DNA of 64,000 nt, from NCBI GenBank assembly GCA_947561395.2, contig OX387184.1:38616766-38680765 (forward strand). Direction: 5' to 3'. This document shows, piece after piece, positions 1 to 10,742 of this stretch (positions within the stretch are counted from its first letter, which is position 1; the number at the start of each line of letters is the position of its first letter). A program made the translations under genes and the position numbers. The notes beneath the pieces are model-generated. The model did not search any database and had not been told where the DNA came from. It saw only the letters and a program-made list of their open reading frames with translations. Source of the DNA: Buxus sempervirens. Its lineage: Eukaryota > Streptophyta > Magnoliopsida > Buxales > Buxaceae.

Positions 1-1
1 G

Positions 2-2119
2 AAAGAACAAACAATCTATTACTTGAGCAAGAAATTTACCAACATCGAAGTTAGATACACAGTGCTTGAAAAGACGTGTTGCGCACTGGTCTGGGCAGCT
101 CAGAAGCTCCGACACTATTTGCTCAGTCACACAGTCTTACTAATCTCCAATCTGGATCCATTGAAGTACATCTTTGAGAAGCCGATCTCCACTGGTAGGG
201 TTGCCAGGTGGCAAGTCCTTTTATCTGAGTATGACATTGTCTACACAAATAGGAAGGCAATAAAAGGGCAAGCTGTGGCGGATCACTTGGCAGAACATCC
301 ACTACCTGACTACCAACCGCTTCTGACTCACTTCCCGGACGAAGATGTGATGTGTACAGAGTCTGCAGATGATACAGAAGAAACCAAGTGGCAAATGTTC
401 TTTGACGGGGCAGTGAATGTAAATGGAAAAGGGATCGGAGCAGTGCTAATCTCCCCAGACGGTGTTCATCACCCGATAGCAGCGAAACTTCTATTTGATT
501 GCACTAGCAACATGGCCGAGTATGAAGCATGTGTGTTGGGCCTGCGAGCGGCAATCGAGATGCATATAAAAGAGTTGAAAGTGTTCGGTGACTCAAGTCT
601 TATTATCTATCAAGTGATGGGAGACTGGAAGACCAGAGATGTGAAGTTGGTACCATACCAAGAGCTGGTCAAGGAATTAGAAGAAGAATTCGAGAGCGTG
701 ACATTCGACTACATGCCACGAGACGGGAATCGGTTTGCGGATGCACCAGCTACGCTGGCATCAATGGCCACCATCACGAATGATGCATGGGTGCAACCAT
801 TGGAGATAGAAATTCAGCGCTACCCTGTTTACTGCTTCAGTATCGAGAAAAGCACACCCAAAGAAGAGCCTTGGTACGCGGACATCGAAAGGTACATAAG
901 GAATAGAATTTTGCCAGAAGGTGCCTCAGCTGCAGAGAAGCGAACTATACAGAGGTTGGCAGGGCAATACTTCTACAGTGGAGGTAGGCTGTACAAGAAG
1001 TCATACAACGATTTCCTACTGCTATGTGTCAGAGAAGCAGAGGCGCAGAAGTTGATTGAGGAAGTCCATGGAGGGTTGTGCGGCGCACACATGAATGGGC
1101 ATATGCTAGCAAGGAAGATTCTAAGGATAGGCTATTACTGGATGACCATGGAGGCAGACTGCTACGCTCATGTCAGAAAATGCCAGTTATGCCAGATTTA
1201 TGCCGACAACATCCATGCACCGCCGAATATGCTGTACTCCATGACATCACCTTGGCCGTTTGCCATCTGGGGAATCGACATGATAGGCCAGGTTCATCCA
1301 ATGGCTTCAAATGGGCATCGGTTCATCTTAGTGGCAATTGACTATTTTACCAAGTGGGTAGAGGCCATGTCCTTTGTGGATGTGAAGAAATCTCATGTGC
1401 TCAAGTTTATCAGAAACAATATAGTCTGTCGCTACGGAGTTCCAGAAGCAATCATCACTGATAATGCAAAGAATCTGAATAATAAGGACATGGAAACGAT
1501 GTGTGAAGATCTGAAGATCAGAAATCTAAACTCCATGGCATACCGGCCCAAGATGAATGGGGCAGTAGAGGCTGCCAACAAGAATCTGAAGAAAATACTT
1601 GAGAAAATGGTAGTCACTTACAGAGACTGGCATGAGAAGCTGCCCTATGCACTGCACGCCTATCGGACGTCAATTAGAACATCGACCGGGGCAACCCCTT
1701 TCGCCCTGGTATATGGAATGGAAGCAGTCCTCCCAGTGGAAGCACAGATTCCATCGCTCAGAATTCTGAAGGAAGCTGAAATCAGTGACGTCGAATGGGA
1801 AGAATCCAGATTTGACCAGTTACAGTTATTGGATGAAAAGAGGATCAAGGCTTTGTGCCATGGCCAGCTCTATCAACAGAGAGTGGCACGAGCCTACAAC
1901 AAGAAAGTGAACCCACGATAGTTCAAGGTGGGAGACCTGGTATTAAAGAGAATCTTTCCTCATCAAGAAGACAACAGGGGGAAATTCAAGCCAAACTACG
2001 AAGGGCCATTCGTAGTCCACAAGGTTCTGTCCCGAGGAGCACTCATCCTACAAGAAATGGACGGGGCAATCTTTCCTGAGCCGATAAATGCAGACGCGAT
2101 CAAACTATACTATGCCTAA
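2..2119 (+). pseudogene. pol: Gypsy-A pol 3' part: RNase H domains and integrase, one in-frame stop
   Basis: The open frame enters from the left edge. It starts in the end of the RT-linked RNase H (YYLSKKF, LEKTCCALVW, DPLKYIFEK). A second RNase H-like domain follows at residues ~125-255 (MFFDGAVN, MAEYEACVLGL, FADAPATLASM), as is typical of Tat elements. Integrase follows at ~345-570. Its zinc-binding region has histidines around HGGLCGAHMNGHM and the pair CQLC, and its catalytic acidic residues are in WGIDMIG, ITDNAKN and NGAVEAANK. A TAG at 1919-1921 interrupts the frame. The same frame resumes with FKVGDLVLKR and ends in a chromodomain-less tail (FPEPINADAIKLYYA). The order and spacing match Gypsy-B pol at 37119-39281, at roughly 70% identity by eye. 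The stop makes it a pseudogene. Confidence 0.9.
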
Positions 2120-2674
2120 GATCATTCTGATTGGGAAATGAAGAGAAGCCATCCTTGACTCTCCTTTTGTAAGTGTGAAAACTCACACTCCTTTTATGGC
2201 AAATGTTTGACAAATTATGTCTTATAATAAATCTTCAAGATGTGCAGATTAAATAATGAAAATTCAGTGAATTTAGTAAAGAAGAAGAAGACGATGCTGC
2301 CACACAGCTACCACGCCACTGGTAGCTCAAGGAAATGAAAGATTTTCTAAATAGAGCATTTCTTGTAAAGGCACTTGCGAAGATCAACGCCGCTGCCACT
2401 CCGCTGGCAGCGCATAAGTGAATCAGTGCTTTGAAAGTAAGGCACGTGCACTAGCGTCGTAAGGCGACGCCGACACGCCGCTGGTAGCGCAGAGCGAGAT
2501 TGAAGATTATATGATCAGCTGTGCACATGCCGCGTTCTCTCCCGCTAGCAGCTCGCTGGCAGCGCGCCCTTAATTGATTCAACCTGTTTTGAGCGGGACT
2601 TGAGTTCGCTTCCAGCCGTCTACCCCGATCGCACCACGACGCCACTAGCGCTCGACGCGATCTGAGTTTTCTCC

Positions 2675-2683
2675 TTTAAATAG
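2675..2683 (+). promoter_or_regulatory. Copia-1 5' LTR TATA-like box
   Basis: TTTAAATAG lies at the start of the conserved block 'AAATAGACG'. The LTRs of Copia-3 have a perfect TATAAATAG at the same place, which supports this as the core promoter. The 3' LTR copy is at 11250-11258. Confidence 0.6.
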
Positions 2684-2960
2684 ACGTGCTGTAATTTTTA
2701 GAAATGACTTTTCTTCTTTGGATCAATTTGATTTTGGATCTTGAGGTGTTCGAGATTCGATCAAATCTTCTTTAGAGAGTTGGTGATCGAGTGAGGGGGA
2801 GATCTGAGATAGATCGCCTGGAATTGAAGGTTGAGGATTCTTCTTCAATTCGGAACTTCACCTGATCGTGTGATCGCCTGGATTGGTGATCGACTTTGTT
2901 GGATGCGTAGGTGGATTCCTACTGCATTGGATCGTCTCAGCGGACTCTAAGGTGATTGTT

Positions 2961-3146
2961 GCGATCTGGACTGATCGTGTTCTGCAGCTTGTGGATTCAA
3001 GCTGTGTTGCAGTTCGTAGATTCGGACTGTGGATCACTGTTGAGTGATTGTTTGCGATATGGATTGATCGTGTTCTGCAGCTTGTGGATTCAAGCTGTGT
3101 TGCAGTTCGTGGATTCGAGCTATGGATTGCTGTTGAGTGAGTTTAA
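2961..3146 (+). repeat. Two 93-bp tandem units in the 5' LTR (R/U5 side)
   Basis: Units start at 2961 and 3054. Each contains the small inverted repeats GCTTGTGGATTCAAGC and a related AGTTCG...CGAACT. The 3' LTR carries the same pair. The LTR of Copia-2 has instead three 69-bp units (34967-35170). Confidence 0.8.
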
Positions 3147-3356
3147 TTGTAAAGGTTAAGTGTGTGCTCCTTTGTAATTGTCTTTTCATTCAATAGTGGA
3201 AATTCGAAGGGTTAGTCGCCTCATATAGACTCGAGGTTTTTCTTGGATCTGGATTCAGGTTTCCTCGTATAATTCTCTGTGTGTATGTTTCCGCATTGTT
3301 AAATTCTTAATTGTTGTAGATCGTGGACCTATAGAGTAGTCCTCTACTCTTCCAAT

Positions 3357-3369
3357 TGGTTTCAGAGCC
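3357..3369 (+). other. Primer binding site of Copia-1 (initiator Met tRNA type)
   Basis: TGGTTTCAGAGCC lies two bases after the 5' LTR. It differs from the common plant copia site TGGTATCAGAGC by one base. Copia-3 has TGGTATCAAAGCC at the same place. Confidence 0.85.
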
Positions 3370-3414
3370 TATTCACTTTGAATTGCTATACAAAGTGTGA
3401 TCTAGATCTATAGC

Positions 3415-6400
3415 ATGGACTTTGGAAAAGAAGGAGGATCTGCCTCTAGACCTCCATTATTTGAAGGTAACAATTATTCTTACTGGAAAGCAAGAATGAG
3501 AGCTTACCTGAAATCTAGCGATGAGCGTGTCTGGCTCTCGGTTTGTAATGGTTATCATCCACCTGAGATCACAACAGAAGGAGGTGTTGTGATCTCTAAA
3601 CCTCATGATCAGTGGACTAAAGCTGAATCTGATCTATGTGGATGGAACAACAAGGCAATGAATGCCTTATTTTGTGCTGTAAGTGTTGAGGAATTCAGGA
3701 GAATTTCCTCATGTGAAGTCGGTAAGGAAGCTTGGGACATTCTTGAGGTCACTCATGAAGGAACCTCAGCTGTCAAGCTGTCCAGACTTCAAAGACTTAC
3801 TACATCTTTCGAAACTCTATATATGAAAGATGATGAGTCTTTTGATGAGTTTTATGCTAAACGCTCAAATATTGTTAATTCGAGTTTTAATCTTGGAGAA
3901 AAGATCTCTACATCTAAGGTTGTTAGAAAAATCTTGAGATCTTTGTCTGAAAAATTCAGACCTAAAGTTACTGTCATACAAGAGGCAAAAGATGTAGATA
4001 CCATGAGAATTGAAGATCTGGTAGGATCTTTACAGACTTATGAGCTAGATCTGAATATTCCTAAAAGGAGTAAAGGAATAGCTCTAAAATCTGTAAATAC
4101 TGAAGAATCAGATAATTCTGATGTAGATATGGATGAACTTGTTCTCTTAGCTAAAAAGTTTAAGAGAATGTTTAGAAAGAGACAATCCAATCCTTCATCA
4201 TCCATGGACAGATCTAATAGGAGATCTGATAAGAAAATTTCTGATCTAAGAAAGGAGAAGAAATTTTCTCAGAATGATGAAGTTCAATGTTACAAATGTA
4301 GAGGATTTGGACATGTTGCCTCTGATTGTCCCTCAAAGGATAAAAAGAAAAAGACAAATTATCAGGTTACTTGGGATGACAGTAATACTGATAATTCTTC
4401 TCAATCTGATGAGGATATTTCTGCTAATTTTACTACTTTCAATTCCTTTTACTCATCTTCTTCTGGTAGTTCAATCTCTGGAATTGCAGGAGATAATAAA
4501 GAGACTTTATCAGATGATGAAGAAGAATTACAAGAAGCCTACAATCAGCTCTATAAGGAGTTCAATAGGGCTCAGAAGAAAGTCAAGAAACTGAGTAAAA
4601 AATTGAAGGAATCAGAAACAGAGAAAAATAAAGCTCTTGCAGAAATAGATTCAATAAACAAGAAGTTACTTGAAAGACATGCCAAAGAAAATTCTCTGGT
4701 AACTTCTTTAACTGAAAAATTAAAAGAAAAGGAAGCTCAGATTTCTGCACTTCAAGGTAAAGTGATTGAACTTGAGAAAGTTTCAAATTCAATTAAATCT
4801 AATGCTTCAAATTCTTCTGCAGGAAATCATCAAATTGATGAGGAATCAACTTCAAAGGAAGTTCCTGAAAGCTCAAATTCTGCTGAAAAGAGGATGAGTG
4901 TAAGTAATCAAAATAAGGAATCTTCATAGAAAATTTCTGCTGGAGAAGTAAGACCAACAGGTAAATCTTCAACATCTGCAAAATCTAAATCTGTACAGTT
5001 TAGAAATACTGTCAAATCTGGAAATGTTGATTTTTCTGAACATAGGTTCATACCTGTGCGTCATCACTGCAATAAAAAGGGTCATATAAGACCAAAGTGT
5101 TATGTTTTGCATGGTTTTCCTGAGGGATATTTTGACAATAAGAGGAAAGTAAATCAAAGTTAGTCCTTGGATTTATACAACAGATTTGATTCCCTGTTAA
5201 AATTGACTGAAACATTAAATAAGGAAGTTACAAATCTGTCAAAGAAACTTCCTTCAAAATCTCAAGTAGTTGATGAAGGTACTTCTCAGAAAACTCCTGA
5301 AAAACAGATTTGGGTTAGAAAAGATTCCTTAGTTGCTAATGTGGTTCATATAGCTTTGAAAGCTCATGATGTCAACATGTGGTACTTGGACAGTGGTTGT
5401 TCAAGACATATGTGTGGACATAGGTCTATATTTAGTACCTTTGAAGAATACTTTGGTGGAAGTGTTACATTTGGTGATGGAAGCACTTCTCAAGTTAAAG
5501 GTAAAGGAACTGTAAATGGTCCTAATGGTGTTTGTCTGAAAGATGTGTTATTTGTATCTGGTTTGAAGGCAAACTTGATTAGTATTAGCCAGTTATGTGA
5601 TTCAAGATTGTTTGTCAATTTTACCAGAAAAGAATGTAAAATTTTGGATAATTCTGGTAAAACTGTTCTTATAGGTGTAAGAACAAATGACAATTGTTAT
5701 GGAATCATTGGAAACAATGAAAAATCTTTAAAATCTTCTGTATGTAATGAAATTGATTTGTGGCATAGAAGACTTGGTCACATTAACTATAGAGATTTAT
5801 CAAAAATCTCTAAGTCTGAATTGGTTAGAGGAACTCCCAAGTTTGGGAACAATAAAAAGAAAGGAATGTGTGGTCCTTGCAATCAAGGAAAACAGCCAAA
5901 CCTGAAATATTTTAGAGTCTTTGGAAGTAAATGCTATATCCTAAGGGACAGAGAAAATCTAGGAAAATTTGATTCTAGAAGTGATGAAGGAATCTTTCTA
6001 GGATATTCTTCTTCTAGTAGAGCATACAGAGTTTTTAACTTGAAAAAATCTGTTGTAATGGAATCTATTAATGTGTTAATAGATGATGAAGGAACTGACT
6101 GTGAACGTTTGCAGGTTGTAGATGAAGAGGATGAAGTCAGAGATGCTTCCTCAAGCAATGAAATTGTTCCTCTGACAAAAACTCTCAAAGATCACCCAAC
6201 TGAGCAAATTGTTGGAAATATTTCAGATGGTGTAAGAACAAGACATCAAGTACATAATGAGGTAAGATTTTCTTCTTATCTATCTCAATTTGAGCCAAAA
6301 TCTTATAAAGATGCCTTGTTGGATGAATCCTGGTTAAATGCTATGCATGAAGAACTAAACCAATTTACTAGAAATAATGTATGGGAATTGGTTGAAAGAC

Positions 6401-7818
6401 CCTCTGATCTGAATGTGATAGGAACCAAATGGATTTTTAAGAACAAATCTGATGAGAATGGGATAGTAACCAGAAATAAAGCTAGGCTTGTTGCTCAGGG
6501 ATACACTCAAGTAGAAGGAATAGATTTTGATGAAACCTTTGCTCCTGTAGCGAGGTTAGAGTCAATCAGATTACTTTTGTCTATTGCATGCTATTTGAAG
6601 TTTAAACTGTTTCAAATGGATGTTAAGAGTGCATTCTTGAATGGATATCTGAATGAAGAGGTCTATGGAGAGCAACCTAAAGGATTTGAGGACACACATC
6701 ATCCTAAATATGTTTATAAACTGAACAAAGCCTTGTATGGACTCAAACAAGCTCCTAGAGCTTGGTATGAGAGACTCACCTCTTTTTTACTTGAATCTGG
6801 TTTTATGAGAGGAAATGTGGATAAAACTCTCTTTATTCAAAGAGAGTCCAAACATATTTTGATTGCTCAAATTTATGTTGATGACATAGTGTTTGGATCT
6901 ACTTCTGAAAATCATGCTCACTCCTTTGCAGACTTAATGAAAAGTGAATTTGAGATGAGTATGATGGGTGAACTGAACTTTTTCTTAGGACTTCAGATTT
7001 ATCAATCTCAACAAGGTATTTTTTTCTCTCAAGCAAAATATGCTAGAAATATAGTCAAAAGATTCAGTTTAACTCATGCAAAACATGCTAGGACTCCTAT
7101 GAGTACTAGCTTAAAGCTTGGAAAAGATGAATCTGGTAAGGATATAGACCCTACCTTGTACAGAGGGATGATTGGAAGTCTTCTGTACTTAACAGCAAGT
7201 AGACCTGATATATGTTTTAGTGTTGGAGTTTGTGCAAGATATCAGGCTAATCCTAAAGAATCTCATCTAAATGCTGTGAAAAGGATAATAAAGTATGTTA
7301 ATGGTACTGTTGATCTGGGAATCTGGTTTTCCAAAGAAACAAACCCATATCTGACTGGATACACTGATGCTGATTGGGCTGGGTGTATGGATGATAGGAA
7401 AAGCACCTCTGGTGGTTGCTTTTATATGGGTAATAATCTCATTGCTTGGTTAAGCAAAAAGCAAAACTCAGTTTCTCTGAGTACTGCTGAAGCAGAGTAC
7501 ATTGCTGCAGGTAGCAGTTGTACTCAACTAATTTGGATGAAACAAATGCTTTCTGATTATGGTTTAGATCAGAACCAAATGATTCTCTTCTGTGACAATC
7601 AAAGTGCCATAAATATTTCCAAAAATCCTGTTCAACACTCAAGGACCAAACATATAGACATCTTACATCACTTTATAAGAGAGTTAATTGTAGACAAAAC
7701 TGTTTTGATTGAATATATATCTACTGAAAAACAGTTGGCTGACATTTTCACTAAACCTTTAGATCAGAACAGATTTGAAACTCTTAGGAAATCCCTAGGA
7801 GTTTGCTCTCAAAACTGA
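3415..7818 (+). pseudogene. gag-pol: Copia-1 gag-pol (single frame; two stops; integrase core deleted)
   Basis: One frame of 1,468 codons starts at ATG 3415 (MDFGKEGGSASRPP). Gag contains FEGNNYSYWKARMRAYL, a CX2CX4HX4C knuckle ([14 protein letters not shown], ~residues 293-306) and a lysine/glutamate-rich coiled coil (~370-465). A second knuckle has lost its first cysteine (Arg instead). The protease has LDSGCS. The integrase zinc domain ends at CGPCNQGKQ. Reverse transcriptase has [16 protein letters not shown] and YVDDIVFG, and RNase H has [15 protein letters not shown] and the end motif [11 protein letters not shown] stops are at 4927-4929 and 5161-5163, and Copia-3 has CAG at both places. 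Compared with Copia-3, 543 bp (181 codons) are missing in frame after 5893, removing all three integrase catalytic acidic residues. Confidence 0.93.
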
Positions 7819-8763
7819 AACAGGTTCTGTTTTGAGTTAATTTAGATGTAAAATAATCTACATATCTGTTCAAAATGATCTTGTGTGTTCTTGATACTGA
7901 AATCTTAATTCAGGAAGCTTGAGTCTATGCATATTGATAGAAATGTCTTATAATCAACTATCATTTTTGTCTTAAACACTTTTGTGCATTGAAGTTTATT
8001 GTGTGTTTGAAGCTTGGATTCTATAGGCTATCACCTTTATGAAAAGAAAAGTTTTGGAAATGGCTGCCATAGAGATTAGAGTGAAAGCCACTGTTATTCT
8101 CAAAAAGAAAAAGAGAAAGAAGGTATATCCTTGGAATGAACTGTAAACTCAGGTTTTTTAAAGGTCAATGCCTTCTACAAAAAGAAAAGAAAAAGAGATC
8201 AGAAAAGGCTACCTATCTCTGATGTGCGAAAGCCACCAAAATGAAGTTGGGGTATGTCTATACTTTCCAAGTATGATTACACTAAAATAGCCTTCCATAT
8301 GTATAAAGTGTAAAAGTCAAAAAATGTTTTTCACACACTACACAAACATTGACTAATTAATATGCATATGAGCTCAATATCTTGAAGAAAATTTATAGTA
8401 TGAGAAACCATGAAGGAATTTTGGTCATAGATATGAAATGTGTCACATCTGAATTAACCTTGATAGGTTCCTTAAGATCAGTTTTGTGAATAAGTACTTC
8501 TTGGATTGAATAACAGTTGATTATTTGGATGATTTTAGTTTAGTTAAAATCTTAGCTTTGTGTTTAGAAGTATGATTTTTTCATGGAGAATAGTTCAAAC
8601 TCTTTTTATAAATTTTTCCCTTATGAGTGTATTTCTTTTTGAGTGTGCATGTGCACCTTCTACGTCGCTAGAAGTGTGCTGGTAGCCTCTCCTCTATTTC
8701 GTGCTTTGGCTCTTGCCATGGTAAGCGTCGCTGGATGCACGCTGGCAGCGAATTCTTTTTCCC
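7819..8763 (+). other. Copia-1 spacer between pol and the accessory ORF
   Basis: It is noncoding and shared with Copia-2 (20990-21933) and Copia-3 (26408-27350 reversed). It is rich in A-runs such as AAAAAGAAAAAGAGAAAGAA. Its last 150 bp carry copies of a GTCGCT...GCTGG[TC]AGC motif also found in the LTRs. I see no ORF in it. Confidence 0.7.
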
Positions 8764-8770
8764 TATAAAA
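8764..8770 (+). promoter_or_regulatory. TATA box upstream of the Copia-1 accessory ORF
   Basis: TATAAAA lies 310 bases before ATG 9074 and is followed by a pyrimidine-rich leader. The counterparts are TATAAAA at 21934 in Copia-2 and TATATAAA at 26400-26407 (minus strand) in Copia-3, at nearly the same distance from their ATGs. I infer a separate transcript for the ORF. Confidence 0.55.
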
Positions 8771-9073
8771 AGGGGAAATCTGGTTCATTTTTTTTACCTC
8801 TGTTTTTTTTACCCTCTCTGCTTTTCACCTCGCTCCTCGCATCGTGATCTTTCTCTGCCTTCGTGCCTTCTTTCCGCCACCTTGTTCACTGTTCAGGTAA
8901 AATTTTTTTTACTGTCTTCATCTTGCTTCTTCATTTTCTGCTTCCTATTTCAGTAGTCTTCTCTCGTTATTCTAAGCTAGGGTTTGGTAGATTGTTCTGC
9001 CATTAGGGCTTTATCGTTCGTTGTTTGTTTCTGTCTGTTTGTTCTTTCTCTTTCATTTTTTTAAATCTTCACC

Positions 9074-10363
9074 ATGCCTCTCAAGAGAAAATCGAGGACT
9101 GATTCTCCTTCCACATCTTCTCCTCCTGTGAGGTCTTCTCCTGTTATCTCTTCTCCTCCAGTGAGACCCCCATCCCCTTCTCAGTCCTCTGAACCATTCA
9201 TTGGTAATGGTTTATCTGATTTTAATGAGTTCTTCAAGCATAGGCCACTCCTGTTGGAAAGGGCCATTAAGCTTGAGTCATTTTCTGAATCTCCTCTCTA
9301 CTCATTGTTTTCGGACAATGGTTGGAAAAAATTTGCTTTGGTCAGTGGTTTTGCATATCCGGACCTGGTCCGAGAATTTTATTCGAACCTCCACCATCTT
9401 CATCTTGCCAATCAAGGCTATGTCAAAGCCTATGTCAGGGGTATCTCTTTCGACTTCTCGAAAGAGCTTATCTCCTCTCTTCTCGAACTGCCCCTTGTTG
9501 ATTCTCCTTCCTTTAACTTTCTTGATTCTCATACTGATCCTCCGATGGAGTCTATTATTCCTTCTCTAATTGTTCCAGGTGCTCCTACTTCCATAAAAAA
9601 CAAGCCCAACTACCTTCCTCATGGCTCTCTTCAAGATCTTCTCCGGATCTTGAATCTGTTTGTGTGTGCTTCTCTTGTTCCCTCAGATCACCATTCTAAG
9701 ATTTCTCACTCGAGAGCAAGACTTCTTCATGCTCTCTGGAACAGAGACAGTGTCTGTATTCCCTCCATCATATTCCATCAGATCCTTCAGTCTCAGAATT
9801 TAAAATCCAAGACTGCTGCTCTTCCTTTTGGCATATTCATCACTTACCTGTGCATTCATCAGGGGTTACTCCCTGATCCTGTTGAAATGATCCTTCATCC
9901 CAGACCTCCCAATGATTCCTCCACCCTGACCAGAAGTAAACGAGCAAATCCTTTTCGTTTGGTGTCTTCTGAACCCTCTTCTTCTCAGTCCTCTTTGTCC
10001 AGCTCTGATGCTGTGGCAATTATGGAAAAACTGAATTCCATGCAAGCCTCCCAGGAGGCTTTCAATTCTGAAGTTAGGGCTCACATGCTCATGATGAGCA
10101 TGTTCAAATCAGAGACCCAAGAGAAGCTGGAGAAACTGGCAAAGGATGTTGATTTTACCTGTGGTGAGGTACAAAGGGATGTTGCTGCTCAGCAACGAAT
10201 GCAAAATGAAGCTGATCATTTTCTGGAAAGCATTCGGAAGACTCAGCTAGAGATGGATCACAAACTCTGTTGGCTGCACTCCAGGTCCCAAGACTCATAC
10301 AAGCATTACTCAAGGACTTGGGAACCAAAACCACCTTCCAGAAAGGGGGAGTTTTTTGGATGA
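9074..10363 (+). CDS. Copia-1 accessory protein (ORF3), plant-transposon-protein-like domain plus coiled coil
   Basis: This is an intact 429-residue ORF between pol and the 3' LTR, the position of the env-like ORF of Sireviruses. The N-terminus is basic then Ser/Pro-rich (MPLKRKSRTDSPSTSS, residues 1-40). The middle (~50-280) contains FADNGWKK-like, YPDLVREFYSNLHH, VKAYVRGISFDFS and LHALWNRDSVCIP segments. These resemble the plant-specific 'putative plant transposon protein' domain (I believe PF20167), recognised by memory only. The C-terminal third (~320-400) is a charged heptad-like coiled coil. I see no signal peptide or transmembrane helix, so it does not look like an envelope protein. 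Copia-2 and Copia-3 carry ORFs of the same length without stops. The function is unknown; DNA or chromatin binding by the basic N-terminus is only a guess. Confidence 0.88.
   Translation: MPLKRKSRTDSPSTSSPPVRSSPVISSPPVRPPSPSQSSEPFIGNGLSDFNEFFKHRPLLLERAIKLESFSESPLYSLFSDNGWKKFALVSGFAYPDLVREFYSNLHHLHLANQGYVKAYVRGISFDFSKELISSLLELPLVDSPSFNFLDSHTDPPMESIIPSLIVPGAPTSIKNKPNYLPHGSLQDLLRILNLFVCASLVPSDHHSKISHSRARLLHALWNRDSVCIPSIIFHQILQSQNLKSKTAALPFGIFITYLCIHQGLLPDPVEMILHPRPPNDSSTLTRSKRANPFRLVSSEPSSSQSSLSSSDAVAIMEKLNSMQASQEAFNSEVRAHMLMMSMFKSETQEKLEKLAKDVDFTCGEVQRDVAAQQRMQNEADHFLESIRKTQLEMDHKLCWLHSRSQDSYKHYSRTWEPKPPSRKGEFFG
10341..10351 (+). other. Polypurine-tract-like motif inside the ORF3 3' end
   Basis: GAAAGGGGGAG overlaps the last codons of ORF3 (RKGE). 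It is conserved at 33857-33867 in Copia-2 and at 24825-24835 (minus) in Copia-3. Multiple upstream polypurine tracts are a known feature of Sireviruses. Confidence 0.6.
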
Positions 10364-10731
10364 TGATGCTGCTGGGGTTGATGTTTCTGCTGATGGTTCT
10401 GCTGGGTTGTTGCTGCTGCTTGCTGCTTGGTATTTTTTTTTCTTTCTTCTCTCTATGTGTTGTGTATTTGTTATGTTTCTGAAAGTTGGCTTGTGGAGGA
10501 GTTTTCTGTGGGTTTGTAAGGGAAGTTTTATGTTGGTTGGTTGGATGTGTATATATCTGTGTATATATCTGTTGGAACAATGTATATCCTTTTTGAATGA
10601 ATGAAATTCTGGATTCTCCAAAATCATTGTGTCTCTCCTTATCAGTGTGGTTTTAAAATTCTTAAATCGAAATCAATATTAACTGAGTTTGATATTAAAC
10701 ACTATTTTAAGGTTGTTGTCAGGCATTTGCC
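10364..10731 (+). other. Copia-1 noncoding tail before the polypurine tract
   Basis: It starts with a TGCTG-rich stretch followed by T-rich sequence. There is no sustained ORF apart from out-of-frame overlaps. Confidence 0.6.
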
Positions 10732-10741
10732 AAGGGGGAGA
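10732..10741 (+). other. Copia-1 polypurine tract
   Basis: AAGGGGGAGA lies immediately before the 3' LTR and primes plus-strand synthesis. It is identical in Copia-2 (34177-34186) and Copia-3 (24439-24448, minus). Confidence 0.9.
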
Positions 10742-10742
10742 T

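Larger units (their letters stand above)
2168..3354 (+). repeat. Copia-1 5' LTR (1,187 bp)
   Basis: It starts TGTAAGTGTG and ends CTTCCA, two bases before the primer site. A hairpin lies at its very start (AGTGTGA, loop AAAC, TCACACT; 2172-2189). A run of GCTGGYAGC-type motifs (2325-2660) precedes a TATA-like TTTAAATAG at 2675-2683. Two 93-bp tandem units (2961-3146) then carry small palindromes. Confidence 0.95.

Noticed and set aside
2956-3159. Repeated ORF (LIVFCSLWIQAVLQFVDS) in copia LTRs
   Set aside because: Produced by tandem units in the LTR; appears in every LTR copy and lies in the leader.
8897-8953. Possible 5' leader intron before ORF3 (CAG/GTAAAA ... TTTCAG)
   Set aside because: Only 57 bp, shorter than usual plant introns; could not be supported, though both borders recur in Copia-2.
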